DNA from: Lantana camara
Lineage: Eukaryota; Streptophyta; Magnoliopsida; Lamiales; Verbenaceae
Assembly (NCBI GenBank): GCA_037501455.1
Contig: CM074859.1
Coordinates: 91,594,894 to 91,658,893 of the forward strand
Direction: 5' to 3'
DNA: 64,000 nucleotides
Part shown: in pieces, positions 54,783 through 64,000 of the stretch
Numbering within the stretch: position 1 is the stretch's first letter
How the letters are laid out: each line of letters starts with the position of its first letter
Notes under the pieces: generated by a model
Seen by the model: the letters and a program-made list of their open reading frames with translations, nothing else
What the model was told of the DNA's origin: nothing
Databases searched by the model: none
Program-made: the position numbers and the translations under genes

Positions 54783-56954
54783 ATGCTTTATTTTTAATTT
54801 GTGCAAAAGCCCTTAGCTTTCTATTTGAACAGGAAGAGAGGGTACGAGGGGTTCGGATATGTAGGGAGGCCCCGAAAATTTCACATTTATTGTTTGTAGA
54901 TGATACAATGGTTTTTTGTCCGGCTTCAGAGGCCTCGGTGGAGTGTATTTTGGAGGTGCTTCGGAAGTATCGGAATATCTCAGGCCAATTGGTTAATTAT
55001 GAAAAATCTACTGTTGTCTTTAGCCCAAACGTGGAGAGCTCTACAGCTCTTTTCTTGTCCTCACGACTGGGAGTAACTATTGTGCCTAAACATGATAAAT
55101 ATCTTGGACTTCCGGCCATGGTGGGAGCTTCGAAAAAGAAGGTGTTTGCAAGCATTCGAGATAGGGTGTGGAATAGAATTAAGGGTTGGGGTGACAAGAT
55201 GTTGTCTCAAGCAGGTCGTGAAATTTTAATTAAAGCGGTCCTCCAGGCTATTCCGGCTTACGCGATGAGTTGTTTCAAACTCCTCGATACATTGCTAAAG
55301 GAAATTTCTTCAATGATGGCCTCATTTTGGTGGAACGGGAGTAGTGGCAATAAGATACATTGGTTGAGTTGGGAAAAGTTGTGTGTGTCGAAGGGGGAAG
55401 GAGGGATGGGTTTCCGGAGTTTGAGAGCTTTCAATCTTGCTCTCCTCGAAACAAGGATGGAAGTTAATCACTGAACCGCAAAGCTTGTTAGCACAACTTC
55501 TTCGTGCTAAATATTACAATGGAAATGATTTTTTTGAGGCTAAGTTGGGCGCTCGACCATCGCTTACATGGAGGAGTATATTAGCAGCTAGGCCTTTACT
55601 TGCTTCAGGGATTAGATGGAGGGTCGGTAATGGCGCCTGCATTAGAATTTGGGAGGATAAATGGATTCCGAGGCCGATGAGTTTCAGACCTGTGCATGGT
55701 TGGCAGGAGGGTTCTAATCTAGTGTATGTTAGACAACTTTTCAAGAATGAGGGGGAATGGGACGAAACTTTAATCCGTGATACTTTCTCTATGATGGATG
55801 CAGAGGCTATACTCGTCATTCCTCTTGGGGGCTCGCGCAATATGGACCGTCGATTATAACAAAAACGGGAGATATTCGATTAAGAGTGCTTATAATATTG
55901 CAATTAAAAACTGTCTGGAAATACGCGATACTGGACAAACTTCAGAACTTCGTAGTTGGAGCTTCATCTGGCGTAGGAAAGTCGCACCAAAGGTAAAGAC
56001 GTTTCTGTGGAGACTGTGCAGGGACGCCATACCAACGGGGGAGTGCTTAAGTTGTCGTCAATGTCGCGAACAAATCGTCTGCCCTTGGTGTGCTGATACA
56101 TGAGAAACTGTAGAGCATGCCTTTCTTCTTTGCAGTGTGGCTCGTCAGTATTACGCATTGGCTGACTTCCCATGGCAAATAATCGCTGATTGGAGTGGGA
56201 ATGGGGAGGATTGGTGCAGAGTAGTGTTGGACAAGCTGTCAACTACTGAAGGTTATAGGTTTATGGTCTTTGCTTGGGCATTGTGGCGGAATCGAAATGT
56301 TAAATGGGCTGAAAATGAAGGGCTAGATCCCCAAAGTTTAGTGGATTTTGCTAGGAATTTTTATACAGTAGGTTTAGTAAGCACGCAAGCTGCAGCACCA
56401 GAGGAATCTATCTTTTTGGATCAACATTGGACTGCTCCAGAAACTTTGGCACTTAAAATAAATACAGATGGGGCTATGTTTGAGCAGACTAAAGAGATAG
56501 GTGTGGGAGTTATCGTGAGAAATCATGCTGGGGAATGTGTGGACTGGGTCAGCCTTCGCTGCAATGGAGGTTTTGATCCGGAAGTTGCTGAGGTGATGGC
56601 GATGATAGAAGCAGCGAGCTTGGCGAGGCGCAAGGGATTTCAGAAGGTTGTGTTCGAAAGTGATTGTCTCAATTTAATTTCTAAGCTCAGGTCTGCGGAA
56701 ACTGATTGGTCGATTATTGGCACACTCATAAACGATATTCGAGAAATCCTCTCGAACACTCGTGATGTTTCCTTTTCCTTTGTTCGGCGTGAAGGCAATA
56801 AGGCGGCACACAATTTAGCTCGTCTTGCTTTGAATTCTAGATACGAGGACGATGAGCTCCCTGATATTGTTTCTTGGTGTGTTACGGAAGATTTAGGAAC
56901 TTGTTAGACTTTCTTCCGTCGTTCATTCTCCAAAAAAAAAAAAAAAAAAAAAAA
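54783..56954 (+). pseudogene. 5'-truncated LINE (L1-type) ORF2 with poly(A) tail
   Basis: Non-LTR reverse transcriptase remnant. It enters in the RT domain (LFLICAKAL), with the catalytic box HLLFVDDTMVF near 54889, then KYLGLPAMVG, the zf-RVT-like cysteine region (PKVKTFLWRLC...CPWC...VEHAFLLC) and a C-terminal RNase H-like domain (INTDGA near 56460, AEVMAMIEAASLA, FESDCLNLIS, NKAAHNLARLA), ending at TAG 56905. Frameshifts near 55440 and 55850 and a TGA at 56101 inactivate it. The endonuclease domain and the first half of RT are missing, as is usual for truncated insertions. A run of 23 A at 56932-56954 marks the 3' end. I found no clear target duplication. Confidence 0.93.
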
Positions 56955-57560
56955 GAAAAACTAACTTCTACTTATTTTAAGTAGAAATAAGCTAGATACC
57001 AACAAAAAAAAAGAAGAAGAAATAAGCAGCCAGAACATGCTTTTGGATTTTATTTATAGATTATACGGGTTTTTTGTTTTGATAATATTATCTTTATTAA
57101 AATATTAATATTTCTAAATTAACATTTTAGATACAAATACAATTATAGAGTTTATATCTTCGTTACTTTTTTTTTTTCTAGTCATTATTTCTTCTTATTT
57201 TTTTACTCTAATAAGAATTTTATAATCTAAAAAAATCTCATAACTAGAAAATTTACAATTACCAGGTAAATCTTTTCTTTTTTTTAAAAAAAAAAATTTA
57301 TAAATAAAGGTACATATAAAATAATTCCATATTTGATTAATTATAAATAATCTTAACACAATTATAATAATTTAGAATAATTAATATTTAATATAATACT
57401 TACATATATTATAACACCAAGAATGTTTCAAAATATTTCAAGGTAAAATAAGTAACTTTAAAAAAGTCAAAAGTGATTATCAATCTTTTTTCTTTTTTTT
57501 ATAAACACTCAATTGATTATTTTTTTCCTTATCGCTTTTTTTTTTTTTCCAAACTTCATT
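56955..57560. other. AT-rich intergenic stretch
   Basis: Poly-A and poly-T runs and low-complexity DNA. No gene or element recognised. The lysine-rich minus-strand frame across 57480-57875 is a product of T/CTT tracts and the hAT terminal repeats. Confidence 0.6.
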
Positions 57561-57568
57561 GTTTTTAC

Positions 57569-58531
57569 CAATGTTTTCAAAACCGGACCGGACCGGCCGG
57601 TCGGACCGGTTCAACCGGTGACCGGAGGTCTGTCCGGTCCGGCAGGGCATCCAAAACCGGCGGAGTTCGGACCGGTATGGAACCGGAAAAACCGGCCGAT
57701 TAACCGCCGGTTTTGACGTTGAAAATCGGACCGGACCGCCGGTTTTTGGATCAAAGCCTTCTTCTTCTTCTTCTTTTTTTTTTTTCTTTTTCTTTCTTCC
57801 CGTTCCGCCTTTTTTCTTCCGTTGGCTTTTCTGGTTCTTCCATTTGAGGCGACGTAAGATTACTTTTTTCTTCACATGGATATTTAGAGGGAAAGATTTG
57901 AGAGAGACTATAATTATTTGATGATGTTTACAACCAAAATATGAAATAAATATTTATACGAGATATTAGATCTAAATTATTAGAAGAAGATGATAGAAAC
58001 AAAGAAAAATCGTGGCTTAAAACTAATTATTCGAAGAACACGATAGAAGAAGGGAAAAGAACTCTGCGGCTTCATAGAAGAAAAGGAAAACTCTTTGGGG
58101 GATTTGATTTTCTAGGGTTTCCAATGGTTTTTGTATAATTCTTTTTGGGCCTGGGCTTATGGGGGTAGGTTTTTAGGTGGGGTAAAAGTATACCATATAA
58201 GTTATTATTATTTTTTAATTATTTATTTTGAAACATTATAGATTTTATGCAAAAATAAATATTAGTATGCTACGAAAGAATATAATTTTGCGTCTTGTAA
58301 AATATTTTATTAGATATTGTGAAAAGAAATATTATTTTGTATTTTAAATATTAATAATTATAAGTTTATTTTATATATTTATGATATATATCTTATATTT
58401 AATTAATAAAATAATAATTATTTATTTATTACGTCATACCGGTTGGATCGGTGGTTGAACCGATCGAACCGGTTGAACCGGTAACCAGTAAGCCTTCCGG
58501 TTCGACCTCCGATCCGGTTTTGAAAACATTG
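57569..58531. mobile_element. Non-autonomous hAT transposon (963 bp)
   Basis: Perfect 18-bp terminal inverted repeats CAATGTTTTCAAAACCGG (57569-57586 and, inverted, 58514-58531) are flanked by the identical 8-bp target duplication GTTTTTAC (57561-57568 and 58532-58539). An 8-bp duplication and CA(A/G)TG termini are hallmarks of hAT elements. Both ends are packed with subterminal ACCGG/CCGGT motifs (57582-57740 and 58438-58520), probable transposase-binding repeats. The middle has a CTT microsatellite (57758-57773) and AT-rich sequence with no transposase. It would need a transposase from elsewhere. Confidence 0.93.
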
Positions 58532-58539
58532 GTTTTTAC

Positions 58540-59785
58540 TAATACAATTTTTTATAACTTCCACTTCTACTTTAATTTCTACTTATGGGAATAGAGTTTA
58601 CAAGTACCCACTTTATCGATTTGATCAAGCAAAACAACCATTCTATTTTCTCGGTTTTGTTATCATTTTGTTGTTTTATATTTTAATCATTATGGGTTCA
58701 AGTTGATTAGTTAATGACAACAAGGTTGATTCAGGTGAATAGTTATTATCTAATACAATAACTCAAATTCAAATCTTTTGACACTGGAAGATGTGTAAGT
58801 TAAAAAAATAAAATAAAATTGATTAGTTAGTTAAATCAAAACATTCAATGATGATAATTATCTCTTTTAAGGGGATAAGTACACAATAAATAAATATATT
58901 AACTGGTTTTATTATTAAATCTAGGGTTGAAGTTTAGGGAAAAAACATATAATTAGATTCTTGTTAAGTTTTAGGCTCGTCAGTTCAAATCAATTGATTC
59001 ATAAAATGAGTTAGTGTGGTAAGTGTAAGTGACTCATTCATTTTTAATTAAATAGCAAGAGTTCAATCTCAGTTTTGGGTATGAAGTTTCAATATTTTGA
59101 TTAGTTTTCTTACTTTTTGAGGTATCTACAATTCAACGTGACTCAAATTTTGGCTTTGAGCATGAAATAATTTTAAATGTCAATTGTATCGTCATTTGAA
59201 GTGTCTATAATTTAACAAGAGAACTGAATAGTTGCTGCCTAAACTTTTAAGGAGCCTATAATTCAACAAATAAACTAGTTACTGTAGTCGACGATGAGTG
59301 TCTAATCTAGACGATGACGACAACAAAACAACCACAAAACAAAAAAAAATAAAAAAAATAATAGAAGTGTCAAAAGATTGGTTGGGTAGATTGCTAGTGC
59401 TTATAATTTATTTAGCTCTATAAAGAAAAACAAATTATTTATAGATTGAGGGAGTTTGTGATGAAAATTGGAAAATATATGTATTAAAATATTATATCAA
59501 TAACTGGTGCAATAGAATAGGATCTGTGGAATAATATTTATCACAAAATAAGATAATACATTATTTTGACCAAAAAAAAGAAGATATTACATTATATTGC
59601 ATAACTAATTTCTATTCTTCTACTTAAACAACGGTTCAAATTATATCGAGGCGAAATGGGAATTACATTTAGAGACTTTTCGACCCTCCACGAACCATGC
59701 GTTACTAACAAATTAAGGTGGGCAAAATGGACATTTCAACTTATCCAGGTGTTGTTAAATCGTTGAGCCAAACCCGTTCTTTTGA
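58540..59785. other. AT-rich intergenic region upstream of the ARID gene
   Basis: No gene recognised. Related phrases such as 'tctataatttaacaa' and 'cctataattcaacaa' recur (59107-59270), suggesting an old degraded repeat. No strong TATA box was found in the last 200 bp. The promoter appears to rely on the pyrimidine-rich patch at about 59809-59830. Confidence 0.5.
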
Positions 59786-59917
59786 AACTACGAAACCGCA
59801 GAAGCGGAGGCTTCACTCTCTCTCTCTCCGGCGTCTGCAGAGCAGATACTCTCTCTCTCCGCCTCGCCTCCGAATTTCTCCGCCGTGGCCGCCGTAGCCG
59901 TGGCTTCTTGTTTCAAG
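59786..59917 (+). other. Probable 5' untranslated exon of the ARID gene
   Basis: CT-rich leader (ACTCTCTCTCTCTCCGGCG) with GC-rich tail, unlike the AT-rich flank. It ends at AAG|GCAAGT, the consensus of a GC-AG intron donor (59917/59918). A GTATGT at 59994 is an alternative donor. An acceptor-like GATTAG at 60293 lies eight bases before the ATG. The first base of the transcript is a guess. Confidence 0.5.
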
Positions 59918-60301
59918 GCAAGTGTTTGGCTTTTGTCTCTGGTTGTTGCCCGTCTTCGTACGAGGTTTTCTATTTTAATTGGTATTTTTTTGGGTATGTG
60001 AATCTGGAAATTGGTTTGGACAGATTGAGCTGTTTACACCCCTATTTTTTCTCCGTGGTTCTATTGTTGCGCGCATAATTAAGTTTTAATTTTTGTTAGA
60101 GGAGTAAGAGTTGTATAATTGCATGATTGTTCACGGTTGATAAAATCTGATGGAGATTTTTTCTCCCCCTTATTTGGGGTATTGTTAATTATTTTGCATG
60201 AGGATTTGGCCTTTTTCGTTTTGCTTATTACTGGTGGTGAAACGTATCTTTAAGAAAATGTCTTTACGGGCGCTGTATAATATGTTCGATTAGATTCTCA
60301 A

Positions 60302-63300
60302 ATGAGCAAAAGTGACGCAGAGATGGAGGATGCCGAGAAGCTCCCCAGTGATTGTGGAAATATTGTTCAAGAGTCCACGAGTGAAATGGTTGATGCTAAC
60401 GTTGACAGCAAGGGGGAAATGCTTCCCTGTGACCCTGCTATCCAAGGGGATGTAACTACAAGGGAGGGTGATGAACAAGCGCTAGATGAATCTAGACATA
60501 AAGATTTAGAGAAAACTGAAGTTAAGGCTGAGGTGAAAGATCGAACCGATTCTGAGGCAAATGAACCGTTAGAGGGATCAGTCCCTGGAAAAATAAATAT
60601 CAAAAGTGAGAATGAAGAGCTAATTGATGCCAACCCAGAGGCGGAAGCACAAACTGCTACTAGAAATGCATTGGAGAGACAATGTAAACCCAACAAAAGT
60701 GAATTGCTTGAACAGAATGGAACCAGTGGGGTAATAGAAGAGAATTCCACCGCGGATGGCATGGACAGTGGAAATTATGTGAACAATGTGGAGGAAAAAA
60801 ACAATCAAGGTGTTGCAGAGATAAAACGTGAACATACCGGGAATGAGGATGCAAATTATGTCCAACCTCGTGTAGAAGGTGAGAAGACAACTGAAAACAT
60901 TGATTCTGGGATCGGAGATAGGGAACATAGGTCACTCCCACCTGAAGTGACTGCTGATGAAGCTCCTCAGAGACAGAACGATGAGCTAAATGAGGTTCGG
61001 CACCGTGAGGATTTAGAGTTGGAACCTGCTGCCAATTTGGACAGGGATACAACAGTTAAAGATGATGTGAAGAAAGAGAGTAAGGAAACAGATCTTGCTA
61101 GTTCTGAAACTGATGGGCATGCCAAGACTGTTGAAACTGCTATCAAACATGACGGTAAAGATTCTTCACTTGCAAACCAGCATGAAGCTGTCACACCTAT
61201 TTCACACATCAGACATTCTCCTGCAAGGGCTGAAGATTATAGTGGAGAAACAATAAAGAATGTTTGTACCCAAGCAACAGTACCTCTGGTAATAAACGAA
61301 ATATTCAAATTAGAGCATACTCAATTATAAAATTGAAGTAGAAATATAGCAAAGTCTATTGCTTTTAACTCCAGTGTTTTTATTTGTATACTTCTTTTTG
61401 TGAAAAAAAAAAAAAAATTTAGATGGGAGAGAGTGATGATGGAACACCAGAGGACCAAACAGCATTCATGAGGGAAATTGAAAGGTTTTATCGGGAGAGG
61501 GCAATGGAGTTCAAACCACCCAAATTCTATGGACAGCCACTAAATTGCCTGAAGTAAGCATCGATATAGTTAAATTTGCATCTCTCTTATTGCGTAATTA
61601 TTTATATCCTTCCTTTCATGAATGCTAGGTTATGGAGGGCTGTGATTAGATTGGGCGGCTATGACAGGGTATGCAGTTGTTCCTAGTAGTTTTTTACTTT
61701 TTAGCACTTTATATACATGGTTCTGTTTCTTGAATGGAGGATTAATGTGTAGCTATGTAGTGCATGTCAGCATGTGTATGTTTGGGTTTATCTCTGTATA
61801 AACTTGAGATGCATATGACACTTTACAGGCACTGAAGGTTACTTTACCTGGCTAAATCTCAGTGAAGTTAGAAAGAAATGTGTGTAGGCCCAAAAGTCTA
61901 CAAATGGCATTTTTTCTTTTCCCCTCCATTACAGCTAGGAGGGACCGAGGGAGTTTGTAATTTGTCACATTTGAGATGAGTTTGCTATCGCCTTTAAGAT
62001 GGTTTTAGTTTAGCTGTTGAATTATACAGACATTGTGTTCCTGGTTTTCAGATATACGCCCTAATCAAATTCCAATCACTTCTCCTGCATTTTTATATTT
62101 AATTCTCTCACACTCCATTAACTTTCTCAGCATGATTCGGAGCACAGGCTTATTGCATTATTATGTGTTATATTTCCTGAAACGCTTCATTTTCTTTTCT
62201 CATACTGATATAAACTTTCACATTGTTAATCCCATTTTTGCACTTCGGCATCCCTTCGTGCTGTCAATTTGAGAATTATAATTTGGTGCGTACCTTTGGT
62301 GAATAAAAGAGCAACATAATTGATTGCTGAACTCTTTTTTAATGGGACCTGCTAATGACGACTAATTTGTGCCCAGTTAGTGGAGAGAGTTACATATTTC
62401 ACCAACCTATTATTTTTTGATTCAAATAGGTTATCAGATTAGAGTCTTTTGGCACTGTCATGTACTTTTTTCTGTTATATTGTTGCAGCAGCATTACGAT
62501 TGTGCTTTTAAACAACCACAATTTTGGCCTAATGATAAGTGTTCCATCCTAATAAATAAGTTCCCCTACCATAAAGGTCAAATGACAGATAATGATGATT
62601 TAAAAAAAAATATCTCCATTGTCATACAAAATTATTCATTTGGTGCTACTAGTCTTATGTGGGAGGGAAAAGTGAGAATTTAAATGAACTTGGGATGCCA
62701 AGGATATAACATCCATTAGATCAGGAGAAAAGACACTAGGATTCTAGGAAGTGCAAAATTCAAAGTGGGCAATGATTGTCTAGATTTAATATGGCAAAGG
62801 AACTTTGGGTGCTGTACTTGGCCTGAATTTTATCCTGTTGCCATTATTATTTATTTACTTACTATTCTTGCATATTGTGGTGTTGTGTACTGTTTGCTCT
62901 TCAGTACATTATTCGGTTTTAAACTCTGTGGCTTGGCAGAGGCTAAAAAGTATTGCCTGGACTATGATTGAGTGGAAAATAAATCTGCTAGGAATTTGGA
63001 TTTGGTTCACTTGAAAACTGAGGTGTACTCTTGTAACAGACTTCCAATCCCTAGAAATTTTTGGGACTGCAGTCTTAACGCAGTTTTCCTTCAAATCATT
63101 CTGAATATTAGAAATCATAGTATTGTTACTGACATTTCCAATTTATTACTACAAGTCAGGCAATGTATTTTGTGAAAAGTGAAAACTAGGGTCTGCTCCA
63201 AGCATTTTTTGTTTAATTACGTGCATCAACTATTTGAATCGCGCTGGTATTTTAGTATTAAGGAAATATTTTAGATGATACCATTCACTGCTCTCATTTC

Positions 63301-63854
63301 AGTTTACACATATGGAAATTGAATAGGTAACTGGATCCAAGTTGTGGAGGCAGGTGGGCGAGTCATTCCATCCACCAAAGTAAGGCTTTTGTTTAAAATT
63401 TTCTTTAATCTTCATGTTATTTCCACTTATGTGTCTTTTCTTTTATCATATTCTTTTAACAATTTGGGGTATGAGCGAAACATTATAACATATAAAATTG
63501 TCTTCTGAACCAATTTTCTTTTGCATTTCTGTTGCTCTTGTAAGCTGCATTATCAAATGTTTTTGTGCTCATGTTCTGTTGGAACTCATCAATATATATA
63601 TATATATATATATTGAAAAGAGTACCGAAACAACATGATGTGCTTTACTTGGCTTGTGTACTAGAAAAACCGTTTCAAATATTTGTTTGCACATTCCAGT
63701 TGCTTAAATATGGTACTTATAGAATAAAGATTCCCGTTGATAAATTGATTGAACATGACGTAGGTTCTGAAAGTTGATTAAGTGAAATCCTGTCTTATCT
63801 TGTTGCAGGACTTGTACCACAGTTTCTTGGACATTCCGTATTTTCTATGAGAAG
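60302..63854 (+). CDS. ARID/BRIGHT DNA-binding domain protein, 5' part (runs off the window)
   Basis: Likely a nuclear chromatin protein that binds AT-rich DNA. Five coding exons join without a frame break: 60302-61288, 61423-61553, 61629-61668, 63327-63379 and 63809-63854 (419 codons so far). All four introns are GT-AG and the next donor is at 63855. Exon 1 (329 codons) is acidic, Glu/Asp/Lys-rich and without known fold. Exons 2-5 encode the ARID domain: GTPEDQTAFMREIERFY, FKPPKFYGQPLNCLK, LWRAVIRLGGYDRV, KLWRQVGESFHPPK, TCTTVSWTFRIFYEK. These motifs match plant ARID proteins with a C-terminal HSP20-like domain, the type found with PWWP, EPCR and TRB proteins in the Arabidopsis PEAT complex. 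The C-terminus lies outside the window. The family is secure. Which paralogue, and whether it acts in PEAT, is inference. It is the only intact gene here. Confidence 0.93.
63592..63613. repeat. (AT)11 microsatellite in an ARID gene intron
   Basis: Twenty-two bases of uninterrupted AT dinucleotide in the fourth coding intron (63380-63808). Confidence 0.9.
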
Positions 63855-64000
63855 GTGAAATTTCTGATCTGTCTTCTCTTGCTATCAGTCATCTGGAATC
63901 AGTAGCAGTTCGGTAAATCCTGCTTTAGGGACATTGACTAAATTTCACCCCATTTTGCATTTATGTTGGTGAACTAAAGTTATAATTTCTTTGGTTTTAT

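Noticed and set aside
57480..57875. 131-codon lysine-rich minus-strand frame
   Set aside because: Made of poly-T and CTT tracts plus hAT terminal repeats. No domain.
59782..60078. 98-codon frame at the start of the ARID locus
   Set aside because: No ATG at its start. It runs through the CT-rich leader and into the probable leader intron.
61332..63300. Short frames in 61.3-63.3 kb as separate small genes
   Set aside because: They lie in introns of the ARID gene, lack domains and conflict with the well-supported splice sites.

Overview
The window is nuclear DNA from a flowering plant, most likely a eudicot. I cannot name the species. About 59 kb is a nest of degraded retrotransposons. One host gene, an ARID/BRIGHT-domain gene with plant-type GT-AG introns, begins at about 59.8 kb and runs off the right edge. 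Nothing in it looks bacterial, organellar or viral.

Region 1-36.2 kb: nested Ty3/gypsy elements of the Tekay/Del chromovirus type (long 2.4-3.3 kb LTRs, TGGTATCAGAGC primer site, one gag-pol frame ending in a chromodomain). Two full-length copies are bounded by exact target-site duplications: element A (2107-14836, AGTTA) and element B (20278-32450, CCACA). A lies in the 5' LTR of an internally deleted element C (from before position 1 to 18835). B lies in a minus-strand solo LTR, E (20087-35520, TTGGG). E lies in an older LTR-like remnant, D. A and B each also carry a 1.9-2.1 kb solo LTR with TGTTGG...CCAACA ends. All gag-pol frames are broken by stops, frameshifts or insertions.

Region 36.2-52.9 kb: a third TGTTGG-type solo LTR, then Athila-like (Ty3/gypsy) material. 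Element F (LTR 39478-40986, TGGCGCCGTTGCCGG primer site, gag, protease, RT, RNase H) carries a solo LTR of its own family and is fused at about 46.93 kb to the gag-protease, 3' region and LTR of a different element, K. K's LTR truncates a minus-strand gag of a further element, I.

Region 52.9-59.7 kb: AT-rich remnants, a fold-back repeat, a 5'-truncated LINE with a poly(A) tail, and a 963-bp non-autonomous hAT element with 18-bp terminal inverted repeats and an 8-bp duplication.

Region 59.7-64 kb: the 5' part of the ARID gene. A long acidic first coding exon is followed by four short exons encoding most of the ARID DNA-binding domain.

The most unusual pattern is in the LTRs. Unrelated families each carry about six (four to seven) short GC-rich imperfect palindromes, with arms particular to the family, in comparable places. 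The chromovirus LTRs also share a series of splice-site-like signals and a hairpin, as if each LTR contained a spliced leader.
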